Source: Comamonas sp. JUb58
GTDB taxonomy: Bacteria > Pseudomonadota > Gammaproteobacteria > Burkholderiales > Burkholderiaceae_C
NCBI RefSeq assembly: GCF_004364775.1
Contig: NZ_SOAL01000028.1
Span: forward strand, 1-52,838
DNA length: 52,838 bases
Direction of reading: 5' to 3'
Within the stretch, counting starts at the first letter, position 1, and each line of letters starts with the position of its first letter. Below the pieces are notes generated by a model that was not told the origin of the DNA, ran no database searches, and saw only the letters and a list, made by a program, of their open reading frames with translations. Made by a program: the position numbers and the translations under genes. Positions 47,039 through 52,838 of the stretch are shown here, piece by piece.

Positions 47039-47055
47039 TTTTTGAACCCTTTTCC

Positions 47056-47092
47056 GATTACTATCGATAAGAGATTGTTATCGCAAGTAATC
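47056..47092. repeat. 37-bp near-perfect palindrome, operator or recombination site
   Basis: The left arm GATTACTATCGATAA (47056-47070) and right arm TTATCGCAAGTAATC (47078-47092) match in 13 of 15 positions as inverted repeats around the 7-base centre GAGATTG. The geometry resembles lox and dif sites of tyrosine recombinases (two 11-15 bp arms, 6-8 bp centre). Read on the minus strand it also contains a -35 (TTGCGA) and -10 (TAGTAA) spaced 17 bases, so it could be the KfrA-like autoregulatory operator. Confidence 0.7.
47058..47086 (-). promoter_or_regulatory. Predicted promoter of the KfrA-like gene
   Basis: On the minus strand TTGCGA (complement of 47081-47086) and TAGTAA (complement of 47058-47063) are 17 bases apart, 20 bases before the gene start. 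They are embedded in the 37-bp palindrome. Confidence 0.5.
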
Positions 47093-47102
47093 TGCTTGTT
47101 TT

Positions 47103-47130
47103 ATGTAATGTATCATACATAGCATGTAAT
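47103..47130. repeat. Second palindrome and direct repeats upstream of the recombinase
   Basis: ATGTATCATACAT (47108-47120) is a palindrome with 6-bp arms. It is flanked by direct copies of ATGTAAT at 47103-47109 and 47124-47130, 21 bases apart, about two helical turns. It lies 12 bases before the recombinase start, so protein binding here would affect its expression. Confidence 0.5.
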
Positions 47131-47141
47131 ATTTAATCAAT

Positions 47142-48263
47142 ATGAAGTCTTACATTCCACTTTCTGCGCCTCTAGATACGGATTTGCTGCCTGCCGCGCC
47201 ACCCGGAGCCGCGCCATTGCAGCCAGAGCTGTTGTCCGCGTCGGCCGAGGATGCTCTGCGCGCACTGCGGCTGGAGGCGGCTTCTGAAAACACCACCAGC
47301 AGCTACCAAAGCGCGCTTCGCTACTGGGCCGCCTGGTACTGGTTGCGCTATGGCCAAGCCATCGCCCTGCCCTTGCCGGCCAATGTGGTGCTGCAGTTTG
47401 TGGCGGACCATGGCGAGCACCTGACCGCACAGGGCGCGCAGTCGGGCCTGCCGCCCGCGCTGGATGCGCAGCTGGTGCGGCAAGGCTTCAAGGGAAAGCT
47501 GGGGTCACTGGCGCATTCCACCCTGGTGCACCGGATTGCGGTGCTCTCCAAAGCGCACAGCCACCAGGCCCTGCCCAACCCCTGTCACAGCACTGAGGTG
47601 CGCGAGGCGCTGTCGCACTTGCGCAAGGCCTATGCGCGCCGGGGCATGCTGGAGCAAAAAAAGGCCGCCCTCACCCGCCCCTTGCTGGAGCAGCTGCTGG
47701 CCACCTGCGATGACAGCTTGAAAGGCCGGCGCGACCGCGCCTTGCTGCTGTTTGCCTGGGCCAGCGGCGGGCGGCGGAGATCCGAGGTGGCAGATGCGCG
47801 CATGGAATGGCTGCAAACCATGGGCCCCGGCCAGTACCTCTATGACCTGCGCCTGTCCAAAACCAACCAGAGCGGTTCAGCCCGGCCGGAGAACTTCAAG
47901 CCCGTGGTGGGCGTGGCCGGTGCGGCGCTGGCCCAGTGGCTGGAAGCCTCGGGCATTCGCGAGGGCGCCATATTTCGGCGCGTGTTCAAGAACGGCCAGG
48001 TGGGCGATGCCGCTTTGAGCGCGCTGTCGGTCAACAACATCGTCAAGGAGCGCTGCGCGTTGGCGGGGGTCGAGGGGGATTTTTCTGCGCACTCGCTGCG
48101 CTCGGGCTTTGTGACCGAGGCCGGCCGCCAGAACATGGCCTTGGCCGACACGATGGCGATGACCGGTCACCAAAGTGCGGCAACGGTGCTGGGCTACTTC
48201 CGCGCCGAGGCGCCGCTGGCGAACAAGGCTGCGCGGTTGCTGGATGATCCGCAGGGGGAATGA
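47142..48263 (+). CDS. Tyrosine recombinase/integrase
   Basis: A 373-residue site-specific recombinase. The N-terminal SAM-like domain (residues about 40-160) binds the core site. The catalytic set is complete: Arg212 (GRRRSEVAD), Lys240 (LSKTNQ), His317 and Arg320 (HSLRSGF), His343 (TGHQS) and nucleophile Tyr352 (GYFRAE). It resembles chromosomal XerD-like integrases that are not tied to a tRNA. Its substrate is unknown; the 37-bp palindrome 50 bases upstream is a candidate. It is divergent from the KfrA-like gene. Confidence 0.92.
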   Translation: MKSYIPLSAPLDTDLLPAAPPGAAPLQPELLSASAEDALRALRLEAASENTTSSYQSALRYWAAWYWLRYGQAIALPLPANVVLQFVADHGEHLTAQGAQSGLPPALDAQLVRQGFKGKLGSLAHSTLVHRIAVLSKAHSHQALPNPCHSTEVREALSHLRKAYARRGMLEQKKAALTRPLLEQLLATCDDSLKGRRDRALLLFAWASGGRRRSEVADARMEWLQTMGPGQYLYDLRLSKTNQSGSARPENFKPVVGVAGAALAQWLEASGIREGAIFRRVFKNGQVGDAALSALSVNNIVKERCALAGVEGDFSAHSLRSGFVTEAGRQNMALADTMAMTGHQSAATVLGYFRAEAPLANKAARLLDDPQGE

Positions 48264-48270
48264 GGATGCA

Positions 48271-48304
48271 CTGAAAGCGCCCCATGGGGGGCGGCCACTT
48301 TCAG
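48271..48304 (+). terminator. Hairpin after the recombinase gene
   Basis: CTGAAAG (48271-48277) pairs with CTTTCAG (48298-48304) and an inner CGCCCC with GGGGCG. A long T run is missing, so it may be a weak terminator or part of a repeat. Confidence 0.45.
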
Positions 48305-48400
48305 GGCATTTATTTAGCAAGCGGGCTGAGCACGAACCTCGGTGCGTCAGCCCCAAACTGGCCATTCAAGCCCTTCCATGTATCGAAGGGCATTTGAATC

Positions 48401-49978
48401 TTACTGAAGATTGAAGGCAATCAAGCGCCCTGCACTGATGGCAAACAGAACGCCATTCTGAGAGACCGCAAGGTGGCTGTTCGGCGCGTTATAGGCCCAA
48501 AGGGGATCCTTGCTCCCTTTCTTGATAGCCACCAACCGATCAGGCGAGCCGAAAATAGCGACGTCCTTGAACATCAGCGAGTGACGGTCGTTATATTTGA
48601 CCGGGTAATCGCGTACGGTGCCCCAGCTGTATTCCAGTTCGCCAGTATTGGCGTTTCGCCAGTTGGCAAACTCTCCATCAGTGACAAGCAGGGTCTGAGC
48701 AGAAGCAGAGAACATCACCCCGGATTCTGGAAGTGACCACTTTGCCTGGCCTGTTCCCTTATCAAAGCATGAAACCGTCAGCAGCTCACTGGTGCTGCAA
48801 ATGTTGTTACCCGCCAGGAACAATGGCGCGTCTACATAAAAGTCTTGCACGCGTGCAAAAAACTTTTCAGAGCCATCTTTGGCAGACAGCGCGACGATAC
48901 CGTATTCATTATTCTTGCCGATGACTGGCGCATAAATCGTGGATTCTGTCTTCAGGAATGTGCTTGGTGAATTCGATCTTTCTGCAATCACCGTGTAGTA
49001 ACCGGCGCTGTTCCAGCCCCCGCCATTTTGAGTCTTGTAGATGATCGAATTTCTAGAATCTACACTGGTGCTCCAGTAATCAGGCTTGGCGGGTCGGTGT
49101 GCCGCCAGATAGCCATTCGCATAGGACTCGATGCTCTCTACACGGCCTGGCTTTTCAACGAATGAACCCAGTTGGACGACGTTGCTATAGCCCGTTTCAG
49201 GATCGACTTTGTATGCGATCTCTTGGCCATCATCCGTTATGGTAATTTCTCCATGGTCAATGGAGAATTTCATTGAATAGTTGTCTTCCGACATCCATAG
49301 CATACGGCCATCGCGCTCGTCAAACGCCTTTAATGAGCGTGTGGTCAAGGGTAGGAATTGATTATTTAACGTTGATAGCACAAAAATTTTTCCACCAAAA
49401 GCACGTAGCTGGTGCTCTTGCTCCCCTTCTCGCATCTTGAACTCCCAGCGCTTAGTGATATTTGCTGTATCCAGTGAGGCATCTATGTACGAGGAATTTG
49501 TGAAATCACCAAACGATCCAGACCAATTGATGTCGGCGAATTGCTTCAGTGGCCTTCCATCCCAGGGTCCAGAGACTTTGAGGGAGTATGGCAGCCTAGA
49601 TGGGCCATCTCCGTAAAATTGAGCGCAAGATGCAGCGTTGTCCTTGCAGACCTTGACATCCAGAAAGCCATTATGGGTGCCCGGCGAAAGATTATTGTCG
49701 AAGACAACATCCACGCCGTAAGAGCGATCATTGATTTGAGTGATGGAAATCTCGGAGATTCCAAGTTCGGTGCTCAGGACTTGAAGACTTGCTGGCTGTT
49801 TGATCACTTCCTTGGCCGTGACAATAAATTTGGCTTTGGGTACAGCAATATCGTCAGAAAATCCTTGCAGCACCAGTTGCGCTTTGTCAAAGCTCAGAAA
49901 ACTTTCCGAGCCACCTCCGCCGCCTCCGCCACAGGCGCTCAACCCAAGCGCCAGAGCGGTAACCAAATAAATTTTCAT
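48401..49978 (-). CDS. Outer-membrane or periplasmic beta-propeller lipoprotein of unknown function
   Basis: A 525-residue lipoprotein. The lipobox LSAC is followed by a run of seven glycines (CGGGGGGG, from residue 16), a flexible tether common in betaproteobacterial lipoproteins. The first 150 residues look like a beta-sandwich domain. The rest holds repeats of the type VLSTLNNQF..LKAFDERDGRMLW, VALSAKDGSEKF and CFDKGTGQAKWSL, typical of PQQ-like beta-propeller blades. No catalytic motif is recognised. Base composition is more AT-rich than in neighbouring genes, suggesting recent transfer. Confidence 0.8.
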   Translation of the reverse strand: MKIYLVTALALGLSACGGGGGGGSESFLSFDKAQLVLQGFSDDIAVPKAKFIVTAKEVIKQPASLQVLSTELGISEISITQINDRSYGVDVVFDNNLSPGTHNGFLDVKVCKDNAASCAQFYGDGPSRLPYSLKVSGPWDGRPLKQFADINWSGSFGDFTNSSYIDASLDTANITKRWEFKMREGEQEHQLRAFGGKIFVLSTLNNQFLPLTTRSLKAFDERDGRMLWMSEDNYSMKFSIDHGEITITDDGQEIAYKVDPETGYSNVVQLGSFVEKPGRVESIESYANGYLAAHRPAKPDYWSTSVDSRNSIIYKTQNGGGWNSAGYYTVIAERSNSPSTFLKTESTIYAPVIGKNNEYGIVALSAKDGSEKFFARVQDFYVDAPLFLAGNNICSTSELLTVSCFDKGTGQAKWSLPESGVMFSASAQTLLVTDGEFANWRNANTGELEYSWGTVRDYPVKYNDRHSLMFKDVAIFGSPDRLVAIKKGSKDPLWAYNAPNSHLAVSQNGVLFAISAGRLIAFNLQ

Positions 49979-50216
49979 GTGTCACCATGTGTCTAAAAGC
50001 ACATTGTATCCAGCTTGTAAAGTGCCATAGACTGCAAATATGCACTCGAGGCACGGCACCGACATTCCTCGCCTTACGCTCAAAAAAAGCGTCAATTTAT
50101 CGAGTTGTCTTTGCTGCTAGAAAGTTTGGGGGTCTGGATTCAAGCCCTTGATCCAGAAAGAATTTTTCTCCCGCCCCCCGCAAGGCGTCTGGAGAGCGCA
50201 GGCCCGGACGGATTCC

Positions 50217-51038
50217 TTAATCCAGCACCGTAGGCAGCAGCAACACCAATAGCATCAGCCCTCCCATCAGCACCAGCTGGTGCAGCATGTAATAAGGCAG
50301 GCTGTGGCGACCCAACCAAGCGAGGCCGCGACTGAGTGTATTTTGCGCAGGCCGAGCCAAATACGCTGGCAGCCAAGCTCCTGCTTTGGCGATCTGCTGG
50401 CGGCCGATCTGGAAACCCAGCAGCATGACGCCCAACCAAGGCAGGACGGGCACAAAGTCCTCGGTGGCGGGCTTGCGCGTTACCAATCCCAGGGGAGTGA
50501 AGGGCTTGGCGTTGAGTAGTTTTACCAACGAGGCGGGAAAGCCGCTCGCAAAATATTGGTAGAGGCTTGGCGCAAGCAAACAAAGCAACGCTATAGGAAA
50601 CAACACGCGGTGATTACAGCCCTGCAGCAGCCGCAAAAGCAGCAGCATCACCGCCACGCCATGCAGCACGCCAAAGTAGATATAGCTGTTGGGAAACACC
50701 AGGTAGGAGCCGGCGCTGACCAGTAGCGCGCAACCCGCCACCTGCGCCCAGCGCCGGCAAAAGCGTGCAGTGCTGGTTTGCTTGCTTTGGGCGGCGGCTT
50801 GCGCCAAACCAGCGCACAGCAGGAACAGGCTGACAATGGCAGTGCGCTGCCAGGTCCAAACGGGGTTGTGGTAGAAATCCTGGCGCCAGAGCTGCAGGTA
50901 GCTCAGATCAAAGCAGAAGTGAAAAGCGGTCATCCAGACCATCGCCAGGCCCCGCAGCACATCCAGACGGTCCCAGCGATCGCGCGGCGCGCGGGGCTCT
51001 GAATCGGCATAGGTGACGGGGTGGAACTGGGTGGGCAT
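50217..51038 (-). CDS. DUF1624 membrane protein (heparan-alpha-glucosaminide acetyltransferase-like)
   Basis: A 273-residue protein with about seven hydrophobic segments. The opening RWDRLDVLRGLAMVWMTAFH followed by FCFDLSYL is the hallmark of the DUF1624/YeiB-like family, with a histidine in the first membrane helix. The name comes from the human lysosomal enzyme; the bacterial substrate is unknown. Start ATG 51038. The 238-base spacer beyond its stop holds no other gene. Confidence 0.88.
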   Translation of the reverse strand: MPTQFHPVTYADSEPRAPRDRWDRLDVLRGLAMVWMTAFHFCFDLSYLQLWRQDFYHNPVWTWQRTAIVSLFLLCAGLAQAAAQSKQTSTARFCRRWAQVAGCALLVSAGSYLVFPNSYIYFGVLHGVAVMLLLLRLLQGCNHRVLFPIALLCLLAPSLYQYFASGFPASLVKLLNAKPFTPLGLVTRKPATEDFVPVLPWLGVMLLGFQIGRQQIAKAGAWLPAYLARPAQNTLSRGLAWLGRHSLPYYMLHQLVLMGGLMLLVLLLPTVLD

Positions 51039-51146
51039 AGATCAAACACGGGGGCTGCGCTATCGTGCCACAGCTGCACCGTGGCCGCTGCTTAGCGTTG
51101 TTGGCAAGCAGCAATCCAGCCACCTGTTTTTATAGCGCTGGATATG

Positions 51147-51182
51147 AAAAAGCCTGTCGCACTCACATGCGACAGGCTTTTA
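51147..51182 (-). terminator. Terminator for the tRNA-Pro transcript
   Basis: AAAGCCTGTCGCA (51149-51161) pairs perfectly with TGCGACAGGCTTT (51168-51180). Read on the minus strand it ends in a T run and lies just past the tRNA 3' end. Confidence 0.85.
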
Positions 51183-51187
51183 AATAA

Positions 51188-51264
51188 TGGTCGGAGCGGT
51201 GGGATTCGAACTCACGACCCTCTGCTCCCAAAGCAGATGCGCTACCAGGCTGCGCTACGCTCCG
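51188..51264 (-). tRNA. tRNA-Pro (anticodon TGG)
   Basis: Minus-strand sequence CGGAGCGTAGCGCAGCCTGG begins the gene. The acceptor stem CGGAGCG/CGCTCCG, D arm GCGCAGCCTGGTAGCGC, anticodon stem and loop TCTGC-TTTGGGA-GCAGA (anticodon TGG), T arm GTGAGTTCGAATCCCAC and an encoded 3' CCA make a complete 77-nt tRNA. Confidence 0.97.
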
Positions 51265-51333
51265 ACTAAGCATCTATTGTAACCCGTTTTTGGGCTGCTT
51301 GGCAAAAAAGAATATTCCGGGCGTCCAGGGCAA

Positions 51334-51849
51334 TCACTTTTGCACTGAATCCCCTACCTTGGCCTGGGCTTGCCGGAACACCGGGTCCCACAGCGGGTGG
51401 CCCTGCTCTGCACTGGACAGCTCAAACGAAGCATCGATCTTGAGGATGTCCTCGAAACTCTTCTGGCACTGGGGCGCCTTGCCTGTCACACAGTAGCTGA
51501 ACGCCATGTACTTGAGCGACCGCACCCGCAGCTCCGGCCAGGCGCGTGCGAAGACGGGCTCTCTGAACACCTTGATGGCATTGTCATAGCGGCCATCGTT
51601 GTACATCGCCAGGCCCTGGCTAAAGCGCCGCTCGACGGCGGTCAGGCCTGGGTTGCTTGTGTCAACCTGGTCGGACACCTGCGATGCGCGAGATTCTGGT
51701 GGTGGAGGCGCTGCCGCCTCCACCTCTTGCGAGGTCGGTGTTGCGTCTACCTCCACTTCAGCGTGCTGTTGCGTGTTTGCGCATCCCATCAGGGCGATGG
51801 CCATGGCTGCTATCAAAGACCGCTTCTTGAAATGTTCATGCATCGTCAT
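51334..51849 (-). CDS. TssQ-like T6SS-associated lipoprotein
   Basis: A 171-residue lipoprotein with a signal peptide ending in LMGC (Cys about residue 23). The Pro/Ala-rich linker leads to a TPR-like region: FSQGLAMYNDGRYDNAIKVF, then KYMAFSYCVTGKAPQCQKSF and EQGHPLWDPVFRQAQ. These match my memory of the TssQ family found in type VI secretion clusters of betaproteobacteria, but I could not search. Placed 29 bases after the PEGA-domain gene on the same strand, it probably belongs to the same cluster. The first ATG (51849) and a second at 51843 are both possible starts. Confidence 0.75.
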   Translation of the reverse strand: MTMHEHFKKRSLIAAMAIALMGCANTQQHAEVEVDATPTSQEVEAAAPPPPESRASQVSDQVDTSNPGLTAVERRFSQGLAMYNDGRYDNAIKVFREPVFARAWPELRVRSLKYMAFSYCVTGKAPQCQKSFEDILKIDASFELSSAEQGHPLWDPVFRQAQAKVGDSVQK

Positions 51850-51878
51850 TTGGGCTTCTTTCTTTTAGGGTTTCAGAC

Positions 51879-52745
51879 TCAAAATTTGTGGGACAGCACG
51901 GCGTCTTGTTTGTTAGTGATGTGGATGGACGTCGTGTGCTTGGGAAGGTCTCCGTTCTCTATGACTATTTGGTGCATGCCTTCGGGCAGCCAGATTCGCG
52001 TGAGCGGCGGAGAAATGCCTTTTTCCTGACCATCGATCACGATGCGGCCCCAAGGCTGGACAGCAAAACGTAGATATGCGCCCGGATTTTTCTGATCGGC
52101 GGCACTCACCTCTTCGATGGCAGGCACCACTGCAGGAGGCGCAGCTCTTGCTGGCGTGGGGGCTATGGGCTCGGTGGCCAAAGCGCTATCTGGAACAGCG
52201 CTTGGTACCTGGGCATTGGCAGGTGGCAATCTGGGTGTTGCATCAGCGACGCTGCTGCTGGGATCGGACGACGTGGCGCTGTCTAAGGACACGGGAGCCA
52301 ATTCGCTGAGCGACGGCTCGGCCCAGATGTGTTGCGCATCCAGGCGCCCATCTTCTTGCTCTAGAGTGGCTTGCCTTGCATCGGCTGGGCTCTCGCTGAT
52401 CTCAACGGGACGGACCGATTCCAAGCTGGTGTTGGCGACTTGCGCAGATGGAGATGGCGCAGGGCTGATCCACCAGGACAATGCTGCGCCAATTAGCAGC
52501 AGCAAGCTAACGCCGGCGATCAGCGGAAGAAGCAAGCGACGACCTGCGCCGGGCGTCGGCAGGTTTCGGACCGCTTCCCTTTCGTCCTGCGCAGCCTCTA
52601 GCGTGTTGGGTGTGATCTGGGCCTTCTGCTGGGTGGGGCTGGCCGGTTCCAGCATGGTGTCGAGAGCATCAATATGCGGCTGCGGTTGCGGTGGAGCTAC
52701 CGTTGCCGCTGAGGCTGCCAATTCCGCTGCCTGAGGGCCATCAGT
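51879..52745 (-). pseudogene. PEGA-domain membrane protein, 5' end cut by an insertion sequence
   Basis: The C-terminal fragment of a larger protein. A membrane helix (RRLLLPLIAGVSLLLLIGAA) lies about 60 residues into the fragment; then comes a long Pro/Ser/Ala-rich linker, and last a PEGA domain (LRFAVQPWGRIVIDGQEKG near the end). In type VI clusters such tails are, as I recall, found on PpkA-type serine/threonine kinases. The frame stays open to the window edge, but from about 52746 the DNA looks like an IS21 end, so the true N-terminus is probably lost. A TTG at 52721 could act as a start. Confidence 0.65.
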
Positions 52746-52838
52746 GTTAGTGCCGATGCAAATCTGATCAGGTAAACCACAAAGTGCCGATGCAAAATTG
52801 ACCAGGGTGTTCCACTGACCTGCTGAAACTTTCAGCAG
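52746..52838. mobile_element. Terminus of an IS21-family insertion sequence, cut by the window edge
   Basis: From TGTTAG at 52746 the DNA carries GTGCCGATGCAAA twice (52750-52762 and 52784-52796), 34 bases apart. Multiple terminal repeats with TG at the tip are typical of IS21-family ends, which bear repeats like TGCAAAATTGACC. The last bases form a palindrome (CTGCTGAAA-C-TTTCAGCAG). The transposase genes would lie beyond the window. Confidence 0.6.

Noticed and set aside
45957..47045. A Cys/Ser/Ala-rich 362-residue plus-strand frame
   Set aside because: Shadow of the coiled-coil KfrA-like gene; codons for Gln and Leu read backwards give Cys and Ser runs.
51188..51264. tRNA-Pro as an integration site for an island
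   Set aside because: No partial duplicate of the tRNA 3' end was noticed in the window and the recombinase lies 3 kb away with other genes between.

Overview
The window is about 53 kb of GC-rich DNA that looks chromosomal and comes from a betaproteobacterium of the Comamonadaceae, most likely Comamonas or a close relative. This rests on protein character and on the block purD-hemF-rsfS-rlmH-maf-rng, not on a database search. No rRNA and no CRISPR array is visible. There is one tRNA. No gene-free stretch exceeds about 280 bases. Both edges look like insertion-sequence ends: an ISL3-like transposase tail on the left and an IS21-like terminus on the right. The window may therefore be a contig bounded by repeats.

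Left part (1-10.5 kb): a HerA-like ATPase, the YebC regulator, purD (purines) and hemF (haem), then rsfS (ribosome silencing, with an unusual histone-H1-like tail), rlmH (23S rRNA methylation), maf and rng. A hipBA toxin-antitoxin pair follows rng. Next (10.6-13.4 kb) come an aminotransferase, a CysB-type regulator and a small sirohydrochlorin chelatase. The last two suggest sulfate and sirohaem metabolism.

Middle (13.6-39 kb): a complete tripartite RND efflux operon, a thioredoxin-reductase-like ferredoxin/flavodoxin-NADP reductase, an AEC transporter, pdxH with a GNAT enzyme, a periplasmic Cu/Zn superoxide dismutase, a LysR gene divergent from an SBF-type symporter, a DUF72 protein, the Tex RNA-binding protein, an AI-2E transporter with a long extra C-terminal domain, a LysR/MFS divergent pair, an aldo-keto reductase, two small envelope proteins and a lipoprotein gamma-glutamyltransferase.

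Right part: a minus-strand operon (45.2 to 39.1 kb) for import and breakdown of 2-aminoethylphosphonate. It encodes a binding protein, an ATPase, a fused double permease, a FAD amine oxidoreductase and phosphonoacetaldehyde hydrolase. No PhnW transaminase is present, so the FAD enzyme probably makes phosphonoacetaldehyde. Beyond an RNase H lies the most intriguing accessory module: a KfrA-like coiled-coil DNA-binding protein divergent from a tyrosine recombinase. A 37-bp near-perfect palindrome in their shared control region is either an operator or a lox/dif-like site. After that come an AT-richer beta-propeller lipoprotein gene, a DUF1624 membrane protein, tRNA-Pro(TGG), and a TssQ-like lipoprotein next to a PEGA-domain protein. 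The last two look like the edge of a type VI secretion locus cut by the IS21-like element.
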